This document shows positions 53,801 through 63,944 of a stretch of DNA of 64,000 nucleotides, piece after piece. The stretch covers positions 32,951,414 through 33,015,413 of the forward strand of contig JALMGJ010000002.1 in assembly GCA_023362775.1 (NCBI GenBank), given 5' to 3'. The notes below the pieces were generated by a model. It ran no database searches. It was given only the letters and a program-made list of their open reading frames with translations, and was not told the DNA's origin. This stretch comes from Charina bottae. Its lineage: Eukaryota; Chordata; Lepidosauria; Squamata; Charinaidae. The position numbers and the translations under genes are program-made. Position 1 is the stretch's first letter; each line of letters opens with the position of its first letter.

Positions 53801-56800
53801 AAATAGAAATCCAGTTGACATGATTCAAGCTACAGTCACAGTTTCACTGTTTGTAGCCTGATGCCTTAACCACTACACCAAACTGGCTGACAAAACAACA
53901 CCTTATTACTTGGGTTCTACCTGTAACTATACCTTTCATCTTGTAGCTTTATCTAATTTTGCAATCCGGTTTTGGCTTCACCAATGGTCTTGGATTTCAA
54001 TTGATGTATATATGGGTCCAACAACTCTATTCCTAAACCAATGCTCTTAGTTCTACACTCCTTTTACTCAGTCTATCTTCTATTGCAATACCTTTACTCC
54101 ATAACCACTCCAACTATACCTCTAAAGTGCTGAATCATTAGACCTCCATATTTCTATATTGCTAACCTCTCCATCTCCCTATTTCTCTAGCAGTAATCTA
54201 TATATATTCCCAGGTTGGGAGGCCTTTTCACTCTGTCTTTTATAACTCTGGAGTTCCTCTATTCCTCTGCTCTGCCAAAGCCTCTGTTTTGCATTTGCAT
54301 GCTTTCGAATTTCTAGGTTGGCAAGAGCTGAGGCGAGTGCGGGAGCTCACTCCGTAACACGGGGCTAGGGATTCGAACCTCCAAACTTGCGATCATCCGA
54401 TCGACAAGCCTGGCATCTTACCCGCTGAGCCACCACGCCCCTCTCTTTTTCCTACAATGGCCCAAAGGTGGACCTCTTTCATCCTTCCATGTTCTCTGCT
54501 GGGCTTCCCTCTTCCAGAGCTTTTTCCTTCCTCCAGATCCAAGAGGTGGTGGTGGAAGAGAGAACGAACACTCCTTGTGCACCCCAGTTCCTAGTTGCTG
54601 CCACCTCCATTTCCCTTCTGCTCTGCAAGGCTTTGGCCTCATTGAAAAACTTCAGGCTTCAGCCAGGCTCCCATTCCAAGCTCTGAGGCTGAGCTTTTTC
54701 ACAGCCCGGAAAGTGACCCGACAGCTGGCAGGTCTTTGGGTATTTTCTCCAGTGCCAAGACCAGCCTGCCTGTTTCTCCCAATTTTTCCACTCTACAGCT
54801 TCCATGTAATCCTTCTCTCTTCACCCTCCATATCCAGCTGGTGGTCCAGTTGTATCAGTAGTTGTGCCATCTGAAGGCTAGGGGAGAACTGAAACAGGAT
54901 GCTTCCAATCCGCTAAGCAATTTACGGTTGAGTTTGCTCCCCAGACAGGAACCTTTTTAGACAGTAGGATACAGGGTATGATTTCATGCTGTCCATCATA
55001 TACAGTTTATATATATAGAAACATAGGATGTCATGAGATTCAGTTAACTCTTGAACTTTCAACCTTATGTGATTTTCATCTTTGTGAAAATTATGATGCT
55101 GAGCTATGGCTCGGTAGGACCATATAGTGATTCCTTCAAGGAAGTGAAAGACATATCTGAAAAAGATCCGGTATTCCCTGGAGAAGGAGGCAGAGGAGCT
55201 TCCCATCAAATCCTGAATCATTATCTTTCAGACAGAAGTGCTGAGCTGAAGAGGTTGAATTCTTCAGAGCACTTCCAATCAAGAATAGCCATAAACATCT
55301 AGAAGAAAGGCTCAGAGGGGAATGTGGAAGCTCCACGTGTGATTTTCTATGTCTTTGCAGCTTCATCTACTCCTGAGAAATTTCCAGCTTCATAATCTTT
55401 CCAGGGATGGGGTTTCTTTGGATGAAAATGGAGTTCCTGTGGCTGACTTTGATATCATGCACTGGGCAGTGTTTTCCAATCAGTCTGAACGTAGTGTGAA
55501 ATTTGGGAATGTAGAAAGAGGACCCACCTCCAAAGTCAAGGTCTCCATCAATCAGAGTGCCATCCTATGGCCAACATCCTTTAACAAGGTAGCTCATGCT
55601 GCTTGGGTTTTGGTATTCTACTCACCTTCCCACATGCAAACTTTTCTGCTCAGAAAGAATTCTCATTGAGAACAATTGAGATAACCTCCAAAGAAGGGAA
55701 CCTAAAGCCCGATTAGATATCATGGTCCTTTAGATTTTTTTCAGTAGTTTCTCACAAACTGGAACCTGCTATAGAACCAACTCCATTGGGGACTTTACAG
55801 TAAGAGAAAAGCCAGCATGTTGAGGTAGGGAAAAATTCAAGATATAGCATTCCCACACATGCACTAAGGAAAAACACCTTTTGCAGTGGAACCACTTTCC
55901 TTCGGATTTGAGAATTAGACAAATGGGATATGTCTATGAAGGTTCTCAGTCATCCAGGTGGAATTGTCTGTAGCTTGAATCATGTCAACTGGATTTCTAT
56001 TTTCTCAGTGGAAACGTTTCACTCCTTATCCAAGGAGCTTCTTCAGTCTGAGCAAAGTTGGTAAGGGAATCCTAAATATGTTTCTAGGTAGCTGTGTGAC
56101 CTTACACCTGGGGCTAGGTCATGGTTATATTTAGATGTTATTTTTAAGTCCTTTAATCATCTAAAGGAGATTTTTATCATCCTCCTTTAGATGATAAAAG
56201 GACTTAAAAATCACATCGCAATATAACCATGACCTAGCCCCAGGTGTAAGGTCACACAGCTACCTAGAAATATATTTAGGATACCCTTACCAACTTTGCT
56301 CAGACTGAAGAAGCTTCTTGGATAAGGAGCGAAACGTTTCCACTGAGAAAATAGAAATCCAGTTGACATGATTCAAGCTATAGACAAATGGGATGCTTCT
56401 GGATTGACAATAGAGATATAAGGAAAAAGAAAATCACCTTTCATTTGCTGCTTCTGCACAGAGTCCTGTCCCTAAAGGGCAATTTTAGCTGGTACCTCCA
56501 GCAATTACAAGGGAAGAAAGAGAGAGGTACCCAGCCACAACTGCTATGCCACTACTCCATGGTTCTGTTTTCTCAGTGTGCTCCTAGGCTTCCTGAAACC
56601 AGTTCATTGAAATAAACCCCTCCAATTCCTATGTTGCCCTGGCTGATCTCTATTTGCATGTTTAGATGGTGCCTTCTTCTAGATGTACAGAAAGTTGTTC
56701 CCCAGGATACGCCAAGCTCACGAGAAAAGGAGCACCAGTTTGCTGCTATGACTGTTCTCGGTGTATGGAAGGTACCTTCTCTGTGCAAGAAGGTAGGTGG

Positions 56801-58630
56801 CTTTAGAGAAAAGAGAGAAATTGAGGATGCAATCAGAATTCATTCGTGCTTTTCTGGGTATCAGGATCCTGCTAGGTGTAGACCTAAAGACTAGCATCAT
56901 TTTTTCATAATTCCACAAAGAAAAAAACCTAATTTCTTGAATGGTTGCACAAAGTTTTCAAGGATTGGGTACAATGACCCAATGTTGCATGATGATGTGG
57001 CCATTAACATAAATAATGGAAGGTAGAGGAAATCTCTCGAGTTGTTGTCTTCTTGCCTGGTTTCAGGAAAGAAGACAAGTTTTCTGAGAGGGGATGATCT
57101 CATTGGTCTTCAGCCTTTAAAACAAGTGATGTTTACTTCTAATTCATTTTGGGTCCTGTGAATATCTCTTGACACAAACATTAATTCTCACTTGGAAATG
57201 TGAACGTTGTCATGTTGTGGGTCTCCCTCATGGGCATCTGAGCTCCAGCATGGGTTCTTGCACACCACAGGCCAGACTTGGTGTGCTAAGAGCCACACTC
57301 CATAATGAAGATGGAGTGAAGAAAAACAGTTTATATGACTTAAATTGGACATGAATGATTCAAATTATTACAATTTTAGCCCATACATTCCAACAACTCT
57401 CTTCTACTTCCTTGAACTATCAACAGAGGGAACTTAATATAGGAGCATCCCTTGCCTCTATCAAAAAGCCAAGGCCACAAGGCAACAACTACGTCCCAAA
57501 AGCAATTCAGTTATTTAAAGCCAAAGTTCTAGATTTGTGCCAACCTGATGCCTCTGGTAGGATTCAAAAGACAATGGCGCACTACTCTTTCACCTATCAG
57601 GTCATATTCAGCTCTATGTTCCAGAGCTCTTCCTAAATATTTCTCTCAACTGATTAAAGTTGCATTTTTCATGATCATGCACCTGCAGAAATAGATACAT
57701 GCTAGCACCTGTTTTTCAGATGCAGCCCATTGCAGCAAGTGTCCAGATGACCAGCATTCCAATGAGAAGCGAGATCACTGTGTTCCCAAAAATATAAGCT
57801 TCTTGTCCTATGGAGAAATGTTGGGACTCATCCTAGTTTCCTTTGTTCTTGCTTTGACCCTCACCACTGCCTTTGTTCTGGGAATCTTCATTAAATACCG
57901 AGAAACTGCCATAGTCAAGGCCAACAACCGGGACCTCACCTACATTCTCCTGGTCTCCCTCCTGCTTTCTTTCTTGACCTCCCTTCTATTCATCGGTTAT
58001 CCCAGGAAAGTGACCTGTTTTCTTCGACAAACCACTTTCAGTGTTGTTTTCTCAGTTGCTGTGTCTTCTTTGCTGGCCAAGACTGTCATGGTGGTGGTGG
58101 CCTTCCTGGCCAAAAAGCCAGGCAGCAGGATGAGAAAATGGCTGGGGAAGAGTCTAGCCAACTCCATTGTCTTATCCTCCTCTGGTATTCAAGTGGGCAT
58201 CTGTATCATATGGCTAGGAATCTCTCCCCCATTCCCAGATGCCGACCTGCATTCCCAACCAGGACAAATCCTGCTGCAATGTAATGAAGGCTCAGTCACT
58301 ATGTTCTATGCTGCACTGGGCTACATGGGCTTTCTGGCTGCCATCTGCTTCTTGGTGGCTTTCCTGTCCCGGAAGCTGCCGGGGACCTTCAATGAAGCCA
58401 AGTGGATCACGTTCAGCATGTTGGTTTTCTGCAGCGTTTGGGTCTCCTTTGTCCCCACCTACCTGAGCACCAAAGGGAAATACATGGTGGCTGTGCAGAT
58501 CTTCTCCATCCTGGCCTCTAGCCTGGGTTTACTGGGCTGCATCTTTATCCCCAAATTCTACATCATTCTTCTGAGACCTGACCTGAACACCAAGGAGCAT
58601 CTAATGATGAAAATTCATGTGGGCTCCTGA
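47674..58630 (+). CDS. V2R-2: vomeronasal type-2 receptor, complete six-exon gene
   Basis: Join 47674-47894, 49286-49574, 50651-51487, 55361-55588, 56666-56792, 57720-58630; 870 codons, exon lengths identical to V2R-1. Same domain order: signal peptide, Venus-flytrap domain, cysteine-rich domain, seven-helix domain. Relative to V2R-1, exon 3 differs at about 41 of 258 residues and exon 5 at 11 of 42, but exon 4 at only 2 of 76 and the last 275 residues at 9. Intron 1 is a compact 1.4 kb. Intron 2 has a possible CR1-like piece near 49591-49722. Intron 3 carries PLE-2 and a SINE, intron 4 PLE-3; intron 5 shows nothing recognised. No disabling change in any exon, so likely functional. Confidence 0.94.
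48532..48762 (+). repeat. L2/CR1-like 3' end in V2R-2 intron 1
   Basis: Paralogue of 20990-21215; insertion predates the duplication. Confidence 0.5.
49286..49574 (+). CDS. V2R-2 exon 2
   Basis: Acceptor [28 protein letters not shown] to GIYKIPQ; donor GTACGA. Confidence 0.92.
50651..51487 (+). CDS. V2R-2 exon 3 (ligand-binding domain)
   Basis: Acceptor [19 protein letters not shown] to MVKPWQ; donor GTGAGA. 279 codons. Confidence 0.93.
52649..52698 (-). ncRNA. Hammerhead-like motif, PLE-2 left arm
   Basis: Minus strand: CTCAGA, CTGAAGA, stem II GCTCC/GGAGC, GAAA, palindromic ACGT, T, then TCCACTGAG. Stem I can form as GA/TC plus CTCA/TGAG with a small bulge. Core intact. Confidence 0.65.
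52807..53440 (-). pseudogene. PLE-2 GIY-YIG endonuclease fragment
   Basis: Encodes [59 protein letters not shown] and [20 protein letters not shown], nearly identical to PLE-1. RT is missing. The other arm (53443-53660) encodes the C-terminal part again on the plus strand. Confidence 0.85.
53751..53799 (+). ncRNA. Hammerhead-like motif, PLE-2 right arm
   Basis: CTCAGA, CTGAAGA, stem II GCTCCTT/AAGGAGC around a GGAT loop, GAAA, ACGT, T, TCCACTGAG. Perfect 7-bp stem II. Confidence 0.68.
54290..54440 (-). mobile_element. tRNA-derived SINE head, V2R-2 intron 3
   Basis: Minus strand GGGGCGTGGTGGCTCAGCGG and GGAGGTTCGAATCCCTAGCC (A and B boxes), then GAGCTCCCGCACTCGCC. Same family as 17678-17990 but without the BovB-like tail. 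V2R-1 intron 3 lacks it (near 31938). Confidence 0.8.
55361..55588 (+). CDS. V2R-2 exon 4
   Basis: Acceptor [20 protein letters not shown] to ILWPTSFNK; donor GTAGCT. Confidence 0.92.
56004..56053 (-). ncRNA. Hammerhead-like motif, PLE-3 left arm
   Basis: Minus strand CTCAGA, CTGAAGA, stem II with CTCCTT/AAGGAG, TGAAA, ACGT, T, TCCACTGAG. Confidence 0.63.
56299..56347 (+). ncRNA. Hammerhead-like motif, PLE-3 right arm
   Basis: CTCAGA, CTGAAGA, stem II GCTTCTT/AAGGAGC (one G-T type pair), GAAA, ACGT, T, TCCACTGAG. Confidence 0.63.
56666..56792 (+). CDS. V2R-2 exon 5 (cysteine-rich)
   Basis: Acceptor [26 protein letters not shown] and [11 protein letters not shown]; donor GTAGGT. Confidence 0.92.
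57720..58630 (+). CDS. V2R-2 exon 6 (seven-transmembrane domain)
   Basis: Acceptor [41 protein letters not shown], seven hydrophobic segments, KIHVGS, TGA. Confidence 0.95.
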
Positions 58631-58673
58631 TTTTAATCCCTGTTTATTAACTAGTTGATCATAAATCTCTCAT

Positions 58674-60078
58674 TTTGTTGTTGTTCAGTCGTTCAGTCGT
58701 GTCCGACTCTTCGTGACCTCATGGACCATAGCACGCCAGGCCTTCCTGTCCTCCACTGTCTCTCGGAGTTTACTCAAATTCATGTTCATTACATCGGTGA
58801 TGCTATCTAACCATCTCATCCTCTGCCGTCCCCTTCTCCTTTTGCCCTCAGTCTTTCCCAGCATCAGGGTCTTTTCCAGTGAGTCCTCTCTTCTCATTAG
58901 GTGGCCAAAGTATTTGAGCTTCAGCTTCAGCATCTGTCCTTCCAATGAGCAGTCAGGGTTGATTTCCTCTAGGATTGACTGGTTTGACCTCCTTGCAGTC
59001 CAAGGGACTCTCAAGAGTCTTCTCCAGCACCACAGCTTGAAAGCATCAATTCTTCGGCGCTCAGCCTTCCTTATGGTCCAACTCTCACAGCCATACATTG
59101 CTACTGGAAAAACCATAGCTTTAACTATACGGACCTTTGTCGGCAAGGTGATGTCTCTGCTTTTTAATATGCTGTCTAGGTTTGCCATAGCTTTCCTCCC
59201 AAGGAGCAAGCGTCTTTTAATTTCATGGCTGCAGTCACCGTCTGCGGTGATCTTGGAGCCCAAGAAAATAAAATCTGTCACTGCTTCCATTTCTTCCCCT
59301 TCTATTTGCCAGGAAGTGATGGGACCAGATGCCATGATCTGGGTTTTTTTAATGTTGAGTTTCAAGCCAGCTTTTGCACTCTCCTCTTTCACCCTCATCA
59401 AGAGGCTCTTTAGTTCCTCTTCACTTTCTGCCATTAGGGTGGTATCGTCTGCATATCTGAGGTTGTTGATATTTTTCCCGGCAATCTTAACTCCGGCTTG
59501 TGATTCATCCAGCCCGGCATTTCTCATGATGTACTCTGCATATAAGTTAAATAAGCAGGGTGATAATATACAGCCTTGTCGTACTCCTTTCCCAATTTTG
59601 AACCAGTCGGTTGTTCCATGTCCGGTTCTAACTGTTGCTTCTTGACCCGCATACAGGTTTCTCAGGAGACAGGTAAGGTGGTCTGGTACTCCCATCTCTT
59701 TAAGAATTTGCCACAGTTTGTTGTGATCCACACAATCAAAGGCTTTAGCGTAGTCAATGAAGCAGAAGTAGATGTTTTTCTGGAACTCTCTTGCTTTTTC
59801 CATGATCCAGCGAATGTTGGCAATCTGATCTCTAGTTCCTCTGCCTCTTCGAAACCCAGCTTGCACTTCTGGTAGTTCTCGGTTCATATGCTGCTGAAGC
59901 CTAGCTTGTAGGATTTTGAGCATAACCTTGCTGGCATGTGAAATGAGCGCAATTGTACGGTAGTTTGAACATTCTTTGGCATTGCCCTTCTTTGGAATTG
60001 GAACGTAAACTGACCTTTTCCAATCCTGTGGCCACTGTTGAGTTTTCCAAATTTGTTGGCATATTGAGTGCAGCACTT
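58674..60078 (-). mobile_element. BovB LINE copy 3, 5'-truncated
   Basis: The 3' end at the left (TTGTTGTTGTTCAGTCG) lies 43 bp after the V2R-2 stop. The 5' truncation near 60078 abuts an L2-like fragment on the opposite strand. Confidence 0.92.
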
Positions 60079-60090
60079 TAACTCTCATAC
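58685..60090 (-). pseudogene. BovB RT fragment, copy 3
   Basis: Open frame through the RT core and C-terminus: [86 protein letters not shown]. It begins at RT motif 1-2 ([20 protein letters not shown]); the endonuclease is absent. The first residues of the longer ORF come from the adjacent antisense L2 fragment. Confidence 0.9.
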
Positions 60091-60600
60091 AGATTATTGA
60101 AATGCGCTCTACATGGGAATACCCTTGAGGAGTATCCAGAAGCTTCAGCTGGTCCAAAATGCAGCTGCTCGAGCAGTTACGGGTGGTATAAGATCAGCAC
60201 ATGTAACACCGCTGCTCCGCAAGCTGCATTGGGTACCAGTTTGCTTCCGGGTCCAATTCAAAGTGTTGGTCATCACCTTTAAAGCCCTAAATGGCATTGG
60301 ACCAGGGTATCTGAGGGACCGTCTCATCCCGATTACATCTACCCGCCCCACCTGGTCATGCAGGGAGGGCATGCTATGGACCCCATCAATAAAAGGATTC
60401 CATATAGCGGGGTCCAAGAGGTGTGCCTTCTCTGCGATAGCACCCTACCTGTGGAATATCTTGCCCCCAGAGGTGAGGCAGGCGCCCTCCCTCCTGGCCT
60501 TCCGGAGGTCTTTAAAGACCTGGTTCTTCCACCTTGTGTGGGACAAAGGAAGTGATAGTTCCTCCTGGGGGTGGTTAGCTTAGTAATAACCTCCTTTTAA
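60079..60600 (+). pseudogene. L2/CR1-like LINE ORF2 C-terminal fragment
   Basis: Frame 60113-60583 encodes LQLVQNAAARAVTGGIRSAH, LHWVPVCFRVQFKVLVITFK, ALNGIGPGYLRDRLIP, FSAIAPYLWNILPPEVRQAP and FRRSLKTWFFHLV, the typical C-terminus of L2-type LINE RT proteins. 5'-truncated. Confidence 0.85.
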
Positions 60601-60890
60601 GATCTTACCATCCTCTGGATTTTTTCTATTTCTTTTTATTATGATATATTTTTTATTATGATATTATGATATTAAATAAATAAATTAAATAAATAAATAT
60701 TGTATTTTAATGATTTATAGGGTTTTTAATTTTAATGTTTTATTTAAATTAATATAATATAATTTAATGTATATATATACATGCGCAGTCTACTGCGGTA
60801 GAGATGGGCGGTGATAAACATAATGGCCAGTCTACTGTGGTAGAGATGGGTGGTGATAAATTTGATTAATAAATAAATAAAAATAAATAT
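60601..60890 (+). repeat. L2-like 3' UTR with AT-rich and (AAAT)n tail
   Basis: AT-rich run, then GTAGAGATGGGCGGTGATAAA twice (60784-60875), then AATAAATAAATAAAAATAAAT. Completes the L2-like fragment; V2R-2 flank resumes at about 60891. Confidence 0.65.
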
Positions 60891-61255
60891 AAAACAAGAT
60901 GCTGTGGAAGTCTAGTCTTTTTATGTGTTCTGTGGAATCTTTCTTCCTTCTTTCTATGCTTTTAATTTTGCTGACCCATGAAGGGTATACCCCAACTTAG
61001 GTCAATCCTTGCCTGCTTGGGAAAGCTGACTGAACCTGTCTTTAGCTGGTTTGACTGAGCAGGACTCAGGGCCCTTCCCCCAGATGGGACCCAGGATGTG
61101 AAACCATGTGTCTCAGCAGAGAAGTGCACCCTCTATGTGCTTACTCAGGCTGACAATGTGTCTACTAATATGCGATAAAGCAAAGGGAACTCTGGGATGC
61201 CAAGGGGGGGGTGCTGTTTCTTTGGGACATCACTATCTGACCAAGCTGGTGGCTA
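60891..61255 (+). repeat. V2R-2 3' flank, paralogous to 37140-37510
   Basis: ACAAGATGCTGTGGAAGTCTA and onward parallels V2R-1's flank, separated from the V2R-2 stop by BovB-3 and L2 insertions. Confidence 0.8.
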
Positions 61256-61318
61256 GATCTCTATTTCTATATTGATGCTACTGTGCTCTATTTTGAATGC
61301 TATTTTTTTCAACCTCCA

Positions 61319-61320
<2 letters not shown>

Positions 61321-61349
<29 letters not shown>

Positions 61350-61372
61350 TGTATGTATGTATATATATATAT
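61321..61372. repeat. (TATG)n/(TA)n microsatellite
   Basis: About 10 TATG units followed by TATATATATA. Confidence 0.95.
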
Positions 61373-61391
61373 TTCCTTTGGGAAATTTATT

Positions 61392-61457
61392 GAAGAAGGA
61401 AGGAAGGAAGGAAGGAAGGAAGGAAGGAAGGAAGGAAGGAAGGAAGGAAGGAAGGAA
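61392..61457. repeat. (GGAA)n microsatellite near unit 3 start
   Basis: About 16 GGAA units; paralogous place to 44682-44826 (same right flank). Confidence 0.95.
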
Positions 61458-61494
61458 GAATAGCTTAGTGAAGGAGCATATTGATTGATCAAGC

Positions 61495-61750
61495 ATATTT
61501 CTCACAACAACACAAACACAGGGGAGCATCCCCTGTTGGATGTATTTCAAAGTGCAGAGTGCCCCACTAAAAAGGCAAGCTTATGAGCCCCAATCCGCCG
61601 TATATCATGAAAGTGGCAGGACACCCAGTGGTTCTGTTCAGATGTTTGAGTTGGGTGGGCTGAAATTGGGCCGAGAAAGTGATCCTGTAAGGACTCCACT
61701 GACAAGCCATGTATGGGTTTAAAGGTCAAAGCCAACACTTTGAATTGCAT
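61495..61750 (+). repeat. Start of a third V2R tandem unit
   Basis: TTTCTCACAACAACACAAAC and the following 220 bp match 45130-45384 with very few differences. Confidence 0.8.
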
Positions 61751-62943
61751 TCAGAAAAGACTTTATTAAAGTTTCAAAATACAGATAAAATACAAAGTAT
61801 AGAAAAGCTTGAAGAAAGAACTAAAAGAAAAAAGACAAACTAAAAAAAAGCAGAAATACTTAGAAATGCAAAGAAAGTGACTTCCGACCTTCTCCAACAC
61901 AGATATGAACACAAATATATAATACCTTAACCTCTTACTCCGAACCAAACCTTAATAAACATTATCTGTATAAACAATAACAGTTTGATCATCAAAACCC
62001 AAAATCAAAACAACATGTTTTTCAGATACAAGCAAACAAACCAGAAGCGGTTTCCACATAGAAACAAATCCAGTCACAGTGTTTTCTCTTATCAGTGCTG
62101 TCAATTCTGCCATCTCCACCAATTCCAGTAATTTCACCATCTATTCTTCCACTGGGGGAATTTGTATATCCTTCAATCTTTGTGCATACAAAAGTCTTGC
62201 TGCTGCCGTCATATACTGTAACAAAGTTCCATTTTTTTTCCAAGTTGTTGGTCCAGCAAGCCCAAAAGAGTTCTGGTTTCAATTATATATTCATTTTAAG
62301 AATCTTTTGGGTTATAATACTTATTTGCTCCCAATATTTTTTAGCTTTCCCACAAGTCCAACAAGGCTGATAGAAATTGCCTTCCACTTGGGAGCTTTTC
62401 CAACACACAACTCTATCATACCACAGTTAGGCATGCCACCCAAAGCTCAAGTCATGTCCCCCCAGTTCCAAGAATTTCTTATTCTTCCATTCCTTCCTCC
62501 AAAGCAAACAACAAGAATCAAAATACGACTTCAAATCCAGTAATCCTAAAACCCCTCATTCTTTAGCATCTTGTAACAATTTATACTTGATTCCTGGTTT
62601 CTTCCCTTGCCATATAAATTTAGATATACCTTTTTGCCATTGTTTAAAAGGTTTTTCCGTTGTCAAAATCACTATTGTCTGAAATGAAAACAACATCCTA
62701 GGAAAAACATTCATCTTAATCACTGAAATACGTACCAAAAATGAAAATTGTATTTTATCCCACCTTGATAAATCATTTTTTATTCCATTCCAGTCCTTCA
62801 CATAATTATTCTGAAACAACATACAATTCATATTTGACAATATAACTCCCAAATATCTAACCTTTTTTTTCAATTTTGAAACCAGTCTTACTCATCAACA
62901 TTTCTTGACTTTGTACTGTCATATTTTTAACCAGCATCTTTGT

Positions 62944-62946
62944 TTC

Positions 62947-62985
<39 letters not shown>

Positions 62986-62990
62986 TTTTA
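62944..62990. repeat. (TTTA)n microsatellite
   Basis: About 11 TTTA units inside L1-D of unit 3. Confidence 0.95.
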
Positions 62991-63302
62991 AAAGCAGCTA
63001 ATGATCCAAAATCTTTCAGTTTCTTCATCAAGTACTCAATATCATTCAAGAGTTCTTGAAGAATCCTAAGTCATCAGCAAATACCCTCAATTTATAAACA
63101 TTTTTAACTTCAAACCCTTTAACATTTTATCTTGTATAATATCTCTATTTAACACTTCCAAAACTAAAATAAAAACTAAAGGGGACAGGGGACATCCCTG
63201 TCATGTTCCTTTCTGTATCTCACGTTGTTTAGTTAAATCACCATTAAGAATAATATGTGCTGGTTGAGGTGTACATATCCACATAATTCCTTGAAAAAAG
63301 TT

Positions 63303-63525
63303 TTTCAAGAGTGGGGGGTTGCCTCACTTCTGACGGTAGAATATTCCATAGTGCAGGGGCAAAGGCAGAGAAGGCTCTCTTCCTGGGCCCCACCAATCAA
63401 CATTCTTTTATGGACGGGGGTCGTAACTCCTCTGCCTGACCGGGTGGGACCTGGTCAATGTAATGGGGATGAGATGGTCCCTCAGGTAACCTGGACCCAT
63501 GCCATGTCAGGCTTTCTTTTTTAAA
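63303..63525 (-). repeat. L2/CR1-like repeat fragment
   Basis: Second copy of the repeat at 12676-13095 (AATATTCCATAGTGCAGGGG, GAAGGCTCTCTTCCTGGGCC), with an extended end AGGTAACCTGGACCCATGCC. Class unassigned. Confidence 0.5.
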
Positions 63526-63944
63526 TCATTGTTAACCCTAGCCTCTCATAACAACCTTGCTGGTGTCCCAAACACTCCTTAAGTCCATTCCTTTATCCAG
63601 GTAGATACCAAAAAATTCATTTAATCTCCCTTTATAATCCTCTACCGCATTTTCTCTTTGTAATATTGCTTCATTGAGTCTCCATCTAAATGCAGTAGGA
63701 TTTCTCTGAATTATTAATCTAACTGGGTTGTGGTCTGAAAAAGTCTTAGGCAAAATATCCACTTTACAAATCTTATTGGCCAAATTTTTGAAATCCATAT
63801 CATATCAATTCTTTAAAAAGGTTTATGTCTTTTGGAGTAAAATGTATATTCTCTCACCAATCCATTTTTTTTTTTTGTCTCCAGGATCCAGCAAAGCCAA
63901 ATTGTCAATCAAATCAAAAAAGGACTTTGGTAGTCTTATTTATT

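Larger units (their letters stand above)
52577..53835. mobile_element. PLE-2: Penelope insertion with large inverted arm
   Basis: Flanked by the 15-bp TSD TCACAGTTTCACTGT (52562-52576 and 53836-53850); V2R-1 has the empty site at 31495-31509. The left part, 52577-53442, is minus-strand PLE from its 3' end through the GIY-YIG domain. The right part, 53443-53835, is plus-strand and repeats the last about 390 bp, stopping at GATTCAAGCTACA, about 40 bp short of the true 3' end. The whole is a head-to-head inverted repeat with a hammerhead core in each arm. Confidence 0.9.
52384..53893 (-). mobile_element. SINE-like repeat in V2R-2 intron 3, split by PLE-2
   Basis: 52384-52576 and 53836-53893 together match the SINE at 31330-31552. 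PLE-2 lies between. Confidence 0.6.
55930..56380. mobile_element. PLE-3: 451-bp near-palindromic Penelope insertion
   Basis: Flanked by the 14-bp TSD TAGACAAATGGGAT (55916-55929 and 56381-56394); V2R-1 has the related unoccupied site at 33427-33446. Left arm 55930-56165 is minus strand and right arm about 56166-56380 plus strand, complementary over about 200 bp. Both consist only of the PLE 3' region including the hammerhead. The right arm again stops at GATTCAAGCTA. Confidence 0.92.
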
